Assembly (NCBI GenBank): GCA_051294375.1
Contig: CM119268.1
Span: 18,996,323-19,060,322, forward strand
DNA: 64,000 nucleotides
Reading direction: 5' to 3'
DNA from: Paraspadella gotoi
Taxonomy: Eukaryota > Chaetognatha
Part shown: positions 37,653-51,169 of the stretch, one piece after another
Layout: the number at the start of each line of letters is the position of its first letter
Position numbering within the stretch: position 1 is the stretch's first letter
The notes under the pieces: model-generated
Databases searched by the model: none
What the model saw: the letters and a program-made list of their open reading frames with translations, nothing else
What the model was told of the DNA's origin: nothing
Translations under genes and position numbers: made by a program

Positions 37653-37717
37653 TTAATGTTTTATCTATTACGTGTAGCTTTACGTTAATCTTTTATCTAT
37701 TACGTGTAGCTTTACGT
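37653..37717. repeat. Short tandem duplication
   Basis: TTTTATCTATTACGTGTAGC followed by TTTACG occurs twice in direct succession with one differing base. Confidence 0.6.
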
Positions 37718-38024
37718 ACTTTATACTCTAATTTAGCTGTTCTGAAATTCTTTACAGTTGCTTTAGTTTTGAATTGTTTTTACTGGTTGATGCTTTGCGA
37801 AATGAAAGAAACTTCAAGGTTTCCTAAAAGTTGTAAGGGATTCTTACTTCTTACTTCTTACTTCGCTTGAGGATTAGTTTCTCTTCGTAAAAGTCATTAA
37901 AGGGAAGAGAGAAGAAAAAAGAAAAAAAAACGAGAGTGAGGTTGTATATTTGCAATACACATTGTGCATATGTCATGTATGTATTAACTTCATACAAATT
38001 AGAAAGGGAGAAAGAGAAAGAGAG

Positions 38025-38068
<44 letters not shown>

Positions 38069-38381
38069 AGACAGAACGAGGGAATAAGAATGTTGAAAAA
38101 GAGCAAAAATTAAATAAAGTTAAATAAAACACATTCCAAAACTCTTTCAATTCTATCTCTTGTTTATCTCTATCTTTTTCACTCTCCCATTGCTCTTCCT
38201 CTCTCTGTCTCTTGTCTACTACACCCTCTGTGTCTCTTGTGGCTTCTGTCGATTCCACGATCCATTGAGGATTTTGTTTTTGATTCTAAAGAGAACTCAG
38301 CTTTGGTTCCATTCTGCACAAACAGAAGCAAATGTTGCGGTTAAAAAATTCCGGGGAAAAAAGGATGAAGAGACATTCAAC

Positions 38382-38484
<103 letters not shown>

Positions 38485-38892
38485 AAAAAAAAAACAAAGA
38501 AAAAATAGCAGACCCGGTCACCGATCCTCTTTAATTTGCAGCTGTTGACTTATTGTAAAATGTAATTTTTTTCAGTTATCTTGGCCCTATATCACTAACA
38601 TCCTCTCCAAAGGCAGGAGGTAAAATAACCTTTTATAATTGATACCAGAAAGTTCGACGGAAGTTTCTTTGAAACACACAATTTTATGAATTCACGGTAA
38701 AATATATCTTACATTCGTCCCCTCTATCATATGAAACTTAGTTAAGTATTTTTATTTACTGCTTAAGAAAATTGTTTAATTTTAAAAAGAGGAAACGACA
38801 CGGCGAGTTAGAACTAAAGTTGATTCTCCCGTTTCTCCTTTCAACTCTTTTACGCTTCGGTTTTATTCTGAGTCACGATTGTCCCCGGAGAC

Positions 38893-38975
38893 TTATGGGA
38901 CGTGTTGGTTGTCGTCCTCGTTGTCGTCGTCCTCGTAGTCGTCGTCGTCTTTTTCCCTCCGCTGTCCTTGTCCTC
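38893..38975 (-). CDS. Possible acidic C-terminal exon
   Basis: A pyrimidine-rich acceptor (TTGTTTGTTTACTCGAG) precedes 83 bases whose frame reads GQGQRREKDDDDYEDDDN, then EDDNQHVP and TAA. The length fits phase 2. The Asp run comes from a GTC array on the plus strand. The same frame stays open upstream to 39114, so splicing is not proven. Confidence 0.3.
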
Positions 38976-39755
38976 CTCGAGTAAACAAACAATCAATAGG
39001 AAGCGAGACGTGGCCAAGCGCATGCTCGCTTTTGCTTGTCTGGCTGAGAAGTCGTCTTGAGTTAGAGTCAATCTGTTTTGACGTCGGTTTTTGTTTAGGA
39101 TTTTGATTGTACACTGTTATTAAATAAGGTTAAAATATTACTTTAATGAAGTTTTGTTTTGAAATTAATGTTATTAGTTCATAATCTTCAGCATTATCAT
39201 CAAAACGTTTTCGTTTCCTCTGGGAAATCATAATTCTTGTTTTCATTGGCGATGGAATTCTTGGTCAGTGGTCACTACTCAGTACTCACGAGAGCGTAGT
39301 GAAAGTCACGTCCTAAAATTCTAATTGTCAATTATGAACAACGTACCACCATTGAATATTAATTTATTAAAAACCCCTGAAATAAGACTCTGGCTGAAGA
39401 AGAACTCAAGAAATGACGGTAAGGCGTATATTGAGAAAATTTTAATTTTTAATTTTTTATTAATTTTATATTTTTTTTAATTTTTGCATTTGGAATTTTT
39501 GCATTAGTACTATCCTTAAAAAATCTTAAATTTTGAAAATGGACTTTTCTTAATTTTGATGGCAGATTTGAATTCCTCGTCAAAAGTAGATAAAAGAAAA
39601 TATAACTCATTTTAAAAAATTCTTTCATTAAGTAGGTTAAAATTAAAAAAAACAAGATAGCTTATTTATTAAATGAATGGATAATTTTTATATTGGTTGT
39701 ACCAATTTCATATGAAACTTTATTATTTTATTTCCTTTCTTTTCGTTGTGTATAA

Positions 39756-39825
39756 ATAGTTAGAGAAAACAAAGTTAATAAAAATCGTTGTTATCAAACA
39801 AACAAACTTTGTTTTCTCTAACTAT
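39756..39825. repeat. Perfect 21-bp hairpin
   Basis: ATAGTTAGAGAAAACAAAG (plus TT) at 39756-39776 is exactly complementary to 39805-39825, with a 28-base loop. A related TTTGTTTTTTCTCTAATCT occurs at 42770 and 45838 next to the TTGGTACAACCAAT repeats, so the hairpin may be an element end. Confidence 0.6.
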
Positions 39826-40489
39826 ATAAAACTTTAATTTTCAGCTTAAAATATAGGTTTTTATAATTTTTTACCAACTTAATGTAAGAATTTTTAGAAA
39901 AGAGTTATATTTCTTTTTATCAACTTTTTATGACAAATCCAAATCTTCAAAAAAAATTGATAAAAAAAAAAATTTGAAATTTTAGGATTTATAGGGTTAG
40001 TATAATTATAAATATAGCCTTAAGCGTACATTACAACAAATATAATAATTTTTATATTTTATTAATCTTCATTAGTACAACGTTGTTCATTCCTCACTTT
40101 TAGAATTGTAATTTAAGTTAAATTTAGACTTTTTCCTACGCTGTAGTGGTTACCTATCATTCATATATCATTCAACTATCATTCAATTATTCAATTATTC
40201 ATCTGTCATTCGCTTATTAACTGTTTCGTTAACTATTTCGTCAAGGTTAGGTTATGTTTAAGTATTTTTAAAAATAAACCCACAACCAACGATGCTGAAC
40301 CCCTGACGGTTTTCTTTCTTTTCAAGTTAATTTATCTTTTTTTTTTTTCAGAAGCCAAAATCTCTGTGCTGTACGGATTTTCTTTGGGATTTTTGAATCG
40401 AATAGAAATAACTAATCGGCCTCTCCTTAAAGCCTATTTCCCTATGCACTTCTCTTCAAAGAGCGAGAGAGAGAGAGAGAGAGAGAGCA

Positions 40490-40523
<34 letters not shown>

Positions 40524-40942
40524 TGATGAGAAGTGAGAGAGAGAGAAAGAGAGAGAGACAGCGAGCAGAGGGAGAGGGGTGGGGAACAAAAAAAGCTCGG
40601 CGCAGGAGGCGCGATTTAATTGCGGAAGGAGCCGCGTGTGATTTTATTTCGAAGCGGCCGCATGTGGGTGGAAGTCTTCGAGCCCTCGGTCTTCGCCTCT
40701 TCTTCTCTCTGCTCTCCTCTGTCCTCTCGTCTCTCTCTTCATCTTGCTCTCTCATCTCTCTTCTCTCTCTCTTACTCTTTTTGCTGATGACCGATTTGAC
40801 GGTGGTGACGACGATTTTACAAAAGAAAAACAATGTTTGTCGGTTTAAGTTGGAAAAAAAAAAGAAATGAAAAAAATGAGTCTGGGAAATAAATAAGAAT
40901 AAAAAACCTTGTAGTATAAATTAAAATTGACAACCCAATTCG

Positions 40943-41247
40943 GTCATATTTTCAGAAAGCGCCCCATTTTATCTTAAATTAAGTTAGTTATAAAGTTTAA
41001 AAATTATATGAAGGTTTAGGGATAGAGATTAGGTTAAGTATTTGAGCTATGGATTAGGTTAGGGATTAGAGTTAAAGAATAGAGTTTATTATTATAAAAT
41101 AGTGTTAGGGGTTAGGGATTAAGGAAAAAGGTAATGGTAATTGATTGGTGTAGGGTCAGAGAATAATGTTAGAATCGGATTAAACAGTAAAGTTAGAATT
41201 AAGTATATAAATTAGGAATATATATGGGTGCTTTCCAAAAATAGTAC
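40943..41247 (+). mobile_element. Small palindromic element with telomere-like interior, copy 1
   Basis: Ends are inverted repeats of about 24 bases: left CATATTTTCAGAAAGCGCCC, right GGGTGCTTTCCAAAAATAGT. The roughly 250-base interior is dominated by degenerate TTAGGG/TTAGGTTAGGG units between 41015 and 41160. No open frame is present. Size and ends fit a MITE-like element. Related copies lie at 43914-44250 and 49661-49892. Confidence 0.55.
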
Positions 41248-41457
41248 TCCTAATTCTTGGTCCATAATAGGAAATTAATTCTAAATATTGTTTGAATGAT
41301 AATTTTCTTAACATTTGGGAAGCAGCCACGATTTTAAAAAATCGTGCTCAACTTTGATGAACGCTCTCCAAACTTACGGGCGTCCATCTGACGGGAAAGA
41401 AAGAAACAATTACTCCGCACCATCGATATTTACGAGACAAGAGAGCGCGACGAGAGA

Positions 41458-41491
<34 letters not shown>

Positions 41492-42008
41492 TCCTTTGTT
41501 TTCACTTTAAAATTCAAAATTTTCAGAAATAATGCTCTAATCAAGAAGGAAAACTAATGGCAGACTAATTTTGACGATTCACAACTCCCCTCCACACAAG
41601 CTCATCCACACATAAAAAATAAAAAAAATATAACTGTGGCCTGAGCGAATGACAGATAGCCGAGACTCTCACCAGCGTCATCCGCAGAGGTGAAGGACCG
41701 ACTTTAACATATGTTCACCGTTTCGTTTGACGTGATGAAGATCGTAATTTCTCATAAACTTTCGAGAAACAATTTTTTTCTCTCTCTTTTTCTGCCTGAG
41801 CGAAAAAAAGAAACTCCTAGGAGCGGATTTTGTGGTCGTGTTGTCTCGTGGTCTTGTGGTCGTTTGGTTCAGCGATTCAGCTCGAATATCGCGAGGGGAA
41901 AAAGTTAATATTTTTCTTGAACCGAGAATGAATTATTGGTGTCGCTTCTTCTCATCTGACAAGAAAATGCGCCTCTGCTAAACATTTTCTCTCTTTCTCC
42001 CTCTTTCG

Positions 42009-42139
<131 letters not shown>

Positions 42140-42854
42140 TCTCTTTTATGTCCTCTCTCTTCTAAATGGAAGCGTGTATCTAATACTATCTATACTAATC
42201 AGACTTAATATTTATTTTCCATCATAAAAAATTCCATGCTCAAATTTTATCCCTAAATCTTATCGCTGAATCCAAGTTAATCACTGCAATGAATCGACCA
42301 AACTTTTGTCACTCAGGTTCAAGCGAGCTTAAACAAAGGAAAATTATAACGTTTTAATCAATTGACAAAGGTTACAAGCTTCAATCTCAACCTATATATT
42401 GAACACTTTTTATTTATAACTTCTAAATAAATATAAATATAAATATAAATTGAACACTTTTTATTTTTAACTTCTTGTTCTCTCAAAAAAAATTTTTTTT
42501 CCTTCTATTACTAAATCGATTTTCAATGCAACTTTTTAAATTAGTTCATTGGGTTGTTGCACTGAAGCTTTTAAATATTTATTAATATATAACAAATAAT
42601 ACTACAATTTTTTAAAATTTTGACAATAAATTGGTTAAAAAAAGAAAAACCTTAAAAAATCATCATCATCATTGGCTGAATTTTAGGGTTTTCGGCGCAA
42701 CTAAAAACTAGAATCGAAACATGTCCGATTTGTTTTAAATAAAAACCCGTTGTTTGTAAACTAATAAGCTTTGTTTTTTCTCTAATCTCAATCTACAAAA
42801 ATGTCACTTAACAATGTCAGCTGATATCTTACCCTATTTTTTAAGGGGTAATCT

Positions 42855-43075
42855 TCATTATGAAATTGGTACAACCAATATAAAAATTATCCATTCATAT
42901 AATAAATAAGCTATCTTGCCCCTGACTTTGGACAGGCTTTGGTGGTTTAAGGCCTCCATCACTCTTACAAGATAATGACATAGCAGGTCCCTGCAAGCTT
43001 TCAATCAAGACTCTCTCACAGTCTTGTTTATTCACTCCCAGAGTACCTGGCTTCCCTATCAATGAAGTGGAAAAT
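42855..43075 (-). repeat. Dispersed repeat family (TTGGTACAACCAAT end)
   Basis: Contains TTGGTACAACCAATATAAAA, ATCCATTCAT, AATAAGCTATCTTGCCCCTG, ACTTTGGACAGGCTTTGG and CTTTCAATCAAGACTCTCTC. The reverse complement occurs at 16664-16755 and 39646-39720. The TTGGTACAACCAATATAAA end alone occurs at 21713 and 24371. It is probably a SINE or LINE tail. Confidence 0.45.
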
Positions 43076-43559
43076 ATTTCAAAGAATGTTTCAATTGTAT
43101 GAAAAGACCACTCCCTTAAGTATTAGATCGGGGAATACTTATTGTACTCTGCACTATGTATTTCTTTCGTATTTTCTGGTCTCCCTTTTCTTCCACACCG
43201 CGCTATCAAGCCCATTAGGTGGTCATTAAGACGAAGAAAGAAAAACGGACCCGAATTAACGTCAATTAGGTTTTATTTTTGCCTTGTAGTTCTAACGCGC
43301 CGTGTTGATGTGGATTGAGACGAAATATTAAGTGAATATGAATGAAGTTTAGGGTTTTCAACATTTTTGAGCCACGTAATACTTGGGGCGGAGAGGGAAC
43401 GAGGTGTGGGGGCGAAAGGAAAAACTGGGTGGGAGGGAAAAAACCGGTTGTGGTGCGAAGAAGTGAAATAGAAACTTAAAGAATTCATTTCACTTCTCAA
43501 CCAAACAATCGATTTATTTTTTAGAAAAAAAAAGGGCAAAGAAGTTTAAAGGAAGTGTT

Positions 43560-46500
43560 GATTAGCGTCTAACAACGAGCAGGATCGTGATCTTTATCTT
43601 CAGCGCCGCCATGCGTTGACACCCTCTTTCGGACTCCGGTTCTTCGCTCTCTCTCTCTTCTCTCTCTCGTCGTTCGTCTCTCTCTCTTCTCTCTCTCATC
43701 TCTTTCTCTCTCTCTCTCTCTCTCTCGTCTACTCTTTTTCGCGCTGATGACCATTTGACGCTGGTGAGACGATTTACAAAGAAAACAATGCTTTGTCGTT
43801 TTAAGTTGGACAAAAAACAAAACGAAATGAGATAAAAGTCGCAGTTCTGGGACAATCAAACTATGAATCAGAAAACCGTTGCTAGTTACAACTTCAAATT
43901 GACAACCCAATTCGTGTATATTTTCGTCAGAAGAGACCCATCTTTATCTTAAATAAGTTAGTTATAAAGGTTTAAAAATTACAATACTGCAACGGTTTAG
44001 GGACTAGAGATTAGGCTTTACAGTATCTTGAGCTACTGCGCATAAGGTTAGGATTCACGAGTTAAAGAATAGAGTTTATTATTAATAAAAATAGTGTTAG
44101 GGGTTAGGGTAATTAAGGAAAAAGGTAATGGTATCTGCAGTTGGTGTAGGGTCAGAGAATAATGTTAGAAATCATCGATTAACAGTAAAGTTATGAATAA
44201 GTATCACTAAATTACGGCATATATATGGTGCTTCTTCGCAACAAATGTACTCTAATTCTTGGGTCCATAATAGGAAGATTAATGTCTAAATGATTGTTTG
44301 AATGATAATTTTCCTTAACATTATCTAGGTGGTGCTGTAAGCAAGCCACGATTGTTTTAAAAAACTCGCTGCTCACTTTGAGACGCGTCTCCAAACTACG
44401 GGCGGTCCATGCTGAACGGGAAGACAAGACACAATTATCGCACATCCGGATATTTACCGAGACAAGAGAGCGCGCAGACCGAGAGAGGCGCAGCCAGCGC
44501 AGAGAGAGAGCAGAAAGACGGAGATCCTCTTGTTTTCACTCTTCAAAAATTCAAATTTTCAGACACTACATGCTCTAATCCACGAAGGAAACACTCAGAA
44601 TGCGCAACGACTAATTTTGACGATCTCACATCCCTCCACACAAGCCTCATCCCACACATACCAAAAAACAAAATATAACTGTGGCCTGAGCGAATGACAG
44701 ATAGCCGAGACTCTCCACCAGCGTCATCGCAGAGAGTGAAGGACGACTTAACAATGTTCACCGTTTCGCGTTTCGCAACGTCCGATTGAAGATCGTAATT
44801 TCTCGATAAACTTCTCGAGAACAATTTTTTTTTTCTCCTCTCTTTTCTGCCTGAGCGAAAAGAAACTCCGAGGAGCGGGAATTTTGTTGGTCGTGTTGTC
44901 TCGTGGTCTTTGTGGTCGTTTGGTTCACGGATTTTAAGCTCGAATATCCGCGAGGGGGAAAAGAGTTAATATTTTTTACTTGAACGAGATGAATTATTGT
45001 GTCGCTTCTTCTCATCTGACCAAGAAATGCGCGCTCTGCCTAAACATTTTTCTCTCTTTCTCCCTCGTTCGCCCTCCTTTTCTCTCTCTCTCTCTCTCTC
45101 GATTTATCTCTCTTCTCTCTCCTCTCTCTCTTCAGCACTCTCACTCTCTCTCTCTCTACTCTCTCTCTCTTTTCTTCTCTTCTTATGTCCTCTCCTCTAC
45201 ATGCGAAGCGCTGTATTCTAATACTATCCTATACTACAGACTTACATATTTCATTTTCCCATCATAAAACAATTCCATCGCTTCACAATTTATGCCCTAA
45301 ATCTTTAATCGCTGACATCCAAGTTAATCACTGCACAACCTGACTGCGACCAACTTTTTGCTACTCAGGTTCAAGCGACTTAAAGCAAAGGCAACACTTT
45401 AAGTTTTACATCACTTGACAAAGCGTTACACAGCTTCAATCTCACCTATATATTAAACACTTTTTTATTTATAACTTCTAAATAAATATAAATATAAATA
45501 TAAAATTTGACACTTTTTATTTTTTTAACTTCTTGTTCTCTCAAAAAATTTTTTTTCCTTCTAATTAACTAAATCGATTTTCATGCAACTTTTTTAAATT
45601 AGTTCATTGGGTTGTTGTCACTGAGCTTTTGTAAATATTTATTAATATATAACAATAATACTACAATTTGTTGTAAAATTTTGACAAGGGAGAATTGGTT
45701 AAAAAAAGAAAACCCTTAAAAAATCATCATCAATCATTGGCTGAATTTGTAGGGTTTTCGGGGCACTAAAAACTAGAATCGGAAGACATGTCCGATTTGT
45801 TTTAAATAAAAACCCGTTGTTTGTAACTAATAAAGCTTTGTTTTTTCTCTAATCTCAATCTACAAAGAGTGTCACTAACAATGGTCAGCTGATATCTTCC
45901 TATTTTTTAAGGGGTAATCCTTCATTATGAATTGGTACCAACCAATATGAAAAATTATCCATTCATAAATAATAAATAAGCGGAGCGGGCTATCCTTCCC
46001 TGACTTTGGAAGGCTGTTGGTGGTATTAAGAGCCTTACCATCATCTTGAAGCAAGATAAAGAAACATAAAGGGCAAAGGTGTAAATTCTGCAAGCTTTCC
46101 AAATCAAGAACTCTCTCACAGAATCTTGTTTGATGATGCACATACCAGAAGTACTCGTGCTGTCGCGGGTTCTACTATCCAATGAAGTGGAAACTATATG
46201 TCAAGAGAAATGTTTCAATTGTATGAAAATCGACCCCTTAAGTATTAGATCGGGGGAATATTATTAGTACTCCGGCAACTAGCATCAAATATTACATAGG
46301 AGCTGTGACATTTGTATGAAATTGGTATAACAGTTCAATAATAAAAATTTATCCATGTCATTTAATAAATAAGCTATCTTGCCCCTGACTTTGGACTAGG
46401 CTTTGTGTGTTTTAAGGCTTGCCAGTCATTCTTAGCATTAAGATAAATGAACATAGCAGTGTTTGCTGCAAAGCTTTCAATCAAGACTCTCTCACACGTC

Positions 46501-47120
46501 CCGTTTATTTTCAGCTCCCAGAGTACCTGGCTTTCTCCTATCAATGAATGTGGTAAAGTATTTCAATAGAATGTTTCAATTAGTAGGAAAAGGACGACTC
46601 CCTTAAGTAATTAGAATGCGGGGACACTACTTATTGTACTCGCACTATGTAATTTCTTTTCGTATTTCTGAAGTCTCCCTTTTCACTTACCACACACAGA
46701 GGTTGCGTAATCACAGCTCCATTAGGTGGTCATTAAGACGAAAAATAGAAAACGGACGGCCGGAATATAACTTGTCATGAATTAGGTTTTATTTTTTTGC
46801 CCTTGTAGTTCTATAACAGCGCCGTGGTTGATGTGGATTGAGACGAAATATTAAAGTGGAATATGAATGAAGTTTAGGTTTTTCAACATTTGACGCACGT
46901 AATTATCTTGGGGCGGAGAGGGAAACGAGGTGTGGGGGGCGAAAGGACAATAAATGGGTGGGGGTTATGGATGGAAAAAACCGGTTGTCGGGGCGGAAGA
47001 AGTGAAAATAGAAGAATCTTTAAAGATTCATTTCCACCTTGCTGCAATCCATAAACAATCGATTGTATTTCTTTAAGAAAGAAAAAAAGGGCAAGACGAA
47101 GGTTGTAAAGGGAAGTGTTG
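43560..47120. repeat. 3-kb duplicated block, second indel-rich copy
   Basis: Same landmarks in order as 40440-43545. The segment corresponding to 42855-43130 is present twice (about 45920-46260 and 46315-46640). The excess of single-base insertions is obvious on direct reading. Confidence 0.7.
43914..44250 (+). mobile_element. Small palindromic element, copy in duplicated block
   Basis: The counterpart of the 40943 element inside the indel-rich second copy of the 3-kb block. The same ends are recognisable with extra bases (TATATTTTCGTCAGAAGAGA and GGTGCTTCTTCGCAACAAAT), as is the TTAGGG-like interior. It is probably not an independent insertion. Confidence 0.5.
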
Positions 47121-47562
47121 AATTGGCGTCTGGCTGGCTCGCTGGAAGTTTTCTCTCTCCTCTCTCGGTCGTCTCTCAGACTCATACTCTCTCTCTCTTC
47201 TCTCGTGTTTTCTCTCTTTTCTCACTCTGCTCACAGGTTTCCCTCTCCCCTCCAATCCTCTCTCTCGTCTCTCCTCTCGTTCTCTTCTCTCGTCTCCTCC
47301 TTCACTTGACTCTCTTTTAAAAGAAGGGAAGTTCAGTTTTTCTATGAGTTATTTAAACTATTCTCACGCGCGGTCTCGCCGTAAGTGTCTAATTTTATTG
47401 TTGTTTATGTTTTGTCAGGAGGTATTTTTGTTTATTTTACTTTCCGCGATTTTTGACGTGTTTGATTTTTTTAACCAGGAAATATAGATTTATATCTGCG
47501 ACAACAACAAATAATATACACAACGAAACTAGGTAGAAGGGGAAGAGAGAGAGAGAAGATAG

Positions 47563-47563
<1 letters not shown>

Positions 47564-47632
<69 letters not shown>
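47564..47632. repeat. (GA)n microsatellite
   Basis: Pure GA array. Other GA/CT arrays lie at 7228-7304, 21497-21560, 22495-22640, 23576-23718, 27270-27470, 28505-28665, 54294-54350, 56236-56282 and 63825-63870. Confidence 0.9.
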
Positions 47633-48139
47633 AGATCAACATCTCTCTGTCTTTCGATCTTTAAAATATCAATCCGAAGAGAGATATGATCCCAGCCGAC
47701 GCGATTTATCTTTTTCTTTCATCTCTCCTTCGACAAGTTCGTCTCCTTTTTTCCCTTTTTTTGAGCAAGATATAACTCTTTTTTATCTTTTAATTTTTGT
47801 TTTATTTTTTTTTAGGGGTCTTGTCTGATAATGAGAAACGGCGAACGGAGGATCGGAAATACTCGGTTAATGTANNNNNNNNNNNNNNNNNNNNNNNNNT
47901 CGTTATGTCTCCATCTTTTTCGATCCTTGTCCCGTTTTTTCCCTCATTGATAATTTTTAGTTGCGCCGCGAGTACTCGCGGAGCAACTCTATAAGTCACT
48001 TTTCGGTCGATCTGTCGGTCAGTCGGTCAGTCGGTCGGTCGGTCGTTGAAAATTTATGTAATTTGCCTATAGTTGGTTGCTCATTTGTTTAGATAGAAAA
48101 AACCTTAAATCTAAGGGACTGCTAGTAGGGGGAGACTAA

Positions 48140-48620
48140 CTCAGTAAGGTGGTTAAGAAATTTGAATTAAGCACCTGCTCAAACGAAAATTTAGACATTT
48201 TTAAAAAAATTGTATAAACAATTTTTTTAATATTACTCCATCCTCCATATATTAATTTTTTAATATTTATTTATAAATAGGAAAGGTTAAAAATTTTTGT
48301 TGGATTTTTTTATTTTTAAGATCAGATTCAGGTAGCTTGCAAAAAGTTGTCTACACAAAGTATGATTCTATTTTCGTTATTTAGATCATAAGTGTGTGAA
48401 AAATATTTATAATCATCATCATCATCATTTTTCGATAATTTTATTACTTTTTCCTAATTTTGATCAAGAAAACATAAATATTTTTGAAACTTGTAGTTAA
48501 ATTGTTTTATTTAACTTTTTATGCTCTATCAGAATCCATCAAAAAAGTTAAGATTGATTAAAAAAAATTTTTATCATTACATAGTAATATTGTAATTTTA
48601 ATAGCAACAATAAAAGCATT
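48140..48620 (-). repeat. Dispersed AT-rich repeat, copy 2
   Basis: Reverse complement of 36380-36975 in order: CACCTGCTCAAACGAAAAT, AAAAGTTGTCTACACAAAGT, the (ATC)n run, and TATCAGAATCCATCAAAAAA. Confidence 0.5.
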
Positions 48621-49660
48621 AAAATCGAACTTTTTTAAAAAAGTCTTTTTTTACCTAAAAGTAGACTTCAAGACTAAAGTTTTGAACCCCCGCCCTTATT
48701 GAATTTAATTTCATAGTAGATTTCTACTGCTAGCGCCGCCTTCAAGAATTCCTAAAACTAAACACTAAAAGACAGAATTTTGATGCAGTGCATGTCATAA
48801 ATCTACGGGCAAAAAAGTTTTTTAGTTATGTCATATCATGTCAGGTGATCAAAGAGAAATACACGTTAAAATAAAGTCACTGCGGCGCAACACATTGGAA
48901 TTACCGTTCTTGTCTTTTTTTAAATGTTCCTTTTGTTTCTATATTTATCTTCAACCGCTTTTTTTACTATTATATAATATAAATAAATTATATCATATTA
49001 CTTTTCTTTGAGGGATTAACTATAACACTATTCCTTTCAATGGACTTACTTACTTCTTGCTCAAACGACCTAAAAAAACTTTTACGGTCATCTTCCCTCA
49101 CTTGTAAATATTCTTCAGTTTTCCTTTACTATTATTATTGCTTCACACTTTTTTCTCTTCCCTCTTCTGGCTTTTCTTTACAACGTCTCATTCCTCTTCT
49201 TGCTGAATGTCAGTCACTCTCTCTTCTCCATTTTTATTTAACACCAGTTCATTAACCTCGGCTAGTCAGTCACTTTCTGCCATCATTGAAAACAACATGA
49301 AAAAAATCTTTCTCATTATCGTCATCATCATCCTTATCATCTTTAACAACAACAACAACAACAACGACGACGAGAAAATAAATGGAGGATTGTTTCTTTA
49401 AAAAAAAAAACCGAGTTTCAATTTTTCTCTTTTACTATTTCGAATTTCTCTTCAAATAAACAAAATTAAACTACGTATGCTACAAGTTGTATTCGTTTTT
49501 CCCCCACGGGACATTAGAGGCGACTATGATTTAAAAAGAAAGAAAAGAAAGAAAAAGAAAAAAAAAAGGATTCACGATCGGAGGTGAAGTTTTTAATTTC
49601 GTGAATTTTGGGGAAAAACTAAAATTCAAAACAGATTCCGAGTTTGTTCGAGAAAATTTC

Positions 49661-49892
49661 GGCACTATTTTTCGAAAGCGCCCCATAACTCTTGAATTAA
49701 ATTTTAGTTTTACTATTTAAACATAATATTTTTTAAATAATCATTAAGCTTTAATGCTAATTCTTAACATTATCCCATAACCCTAACCCAAAAAACCTAA
49801 CCTTAATTCTTAACTATAACTTGATTTTTTTTATATAAAACTAAACTAATTCTAAATATTGGCTGATATGAGGCGCTATTAGAAAATATGGC
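49661..49892 (-). mobile_element. Small palindromic element, diverged copy 2
   Basis: Left end GGCACTATTTTTCGAAAGCG, right end GAGGCGCTATTAGAAAATAT: an inverted pair matching the ends of the 40943 element. The interior carries CCCTAACCC/CCTAACC units, so it is in the opposite orientation. At 232 bases it is shorter. The flanks differ from copy 1, which supports independent insertion. Confidence 0.55.
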
Positions 49893-49966
49893 TAAAATTT
49901 CGATCCTCATTTTTCATCTTTAGAAACTTAACGGTTATTTTTTTGACCAGCGAGGGTGACTGAAAA

Positions 49967-50105
<139 letters not shown>

Positions 50106-50249
50106 CTTTTCTCCGGTGACGTCTTCAGTAATTCGAATTAGTCAAAATGACTTCATCAATTCCGGAAGTTTAACGAAGATGTTTTGATGAAAGAGTCGGT
50201 GGGAGACACGCCGAATGACGATTGTTTTTAAAAATTATTTTCTTGCTTT

Positions 50250-50254
50250 TTATT

Positions 50255-50345
<91 letters not shown>

Positions 50346-50367
50346 CTCTTTCTTTCCTTTTTTTTCT

Positions 50368-50403
<36 letters not shown>

Positions 50404-50430
50404 TTTTTCTTTCTTTCTTTCTTTCCTTCC
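50250..50430. repeat. (TTTC)n microsatellite
   Basis: About 180 bases of TTTC repeats with a few interruptions. Translations give Ser-Phe-Phe-Leu strings, which are not genes. Confidence 0.9.
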
Positions 50431-50587
50431 TTATTGTTTTCTTGCTTTTCTTTATACTTTTATTATATATCTTTCTTTTTTATTTCTATTTTTTTTCTTT
50501 TTTTTTTTTTTTATTTCCCTCCTATTCCGCTCCGATCCAATTTCTTGAAGAAGTCAGCACCAGATGCAAATCAAGATCCTTATATCT

Positions 50588-50845
50588 TTTTCTCTCCTTC
50601 TTAATTCTTCTTCTTCGTCTTAAATCTCTTTTTCTCTCTTTCTTAATTCTTCTTCTTTGTCTTAAATCTCTTTTTTTCTCCTTCTTAATTCTTCTTCTTT
50701 GTCTTAAATCTCTTTTTTTCTCCTTCTTAATTCTTCTTCTTTGTCTTAAATCTCTTTTTTTCTCCTTTTTAATTCTTCTTCTTCATCTTAAATTTCTTTT
50801 TCTCTCCTTCTTAATTGTTCTTCTTCGTCTTATAAAAATCTTTTT
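50588..50845. repeat. CTT-rich minisatellite (about 47-base unit)
   Basis: Roughly five to six units each containing TTAATTCTTCTTCTT and GTCTTAAATCTCTTTTT. It sits just after the (TTTC)n array. Confidence 0.6.
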
Positions 50846-51169
50846 TTCTTCTCTCCTTCCTAACTTATGGCTTCATTTTCGTACTAAGATTTTACAAATC
50901 CTGTTTTCTCATCCCTCGCCTTCTTACCACCCCCAGCCTCTTCAAAACAACGGNNNNNNNNNNNNNNNNNNNNNNNNNNNNNNNNNNNNNNNNNNNNNNN
51001 NNNNNNNNNNNNNNNNNNNNNNNNNNNNNNNNNNNNNNNNNNNNNNNNNNNNNNNNNNNNNNNNNNNNNNNNNNNNNNNNNNNNNNNNNNNNNNNNNNNN
51101 NNNNNNNNNNNNNNNNNNNNNNNNNNNNNNNNNNNNNNNNNNNNNNNNNNNNNNNNNNNNNNNNNNCTC

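Noticed and set aside
49040-49401. Two plus frames ending in an Asn-run and DDEKINGGLFL
   Set aside because: AT-rich, no splice support, and the hydrophobic segment is a low-complexity ATC/TTATC tract.
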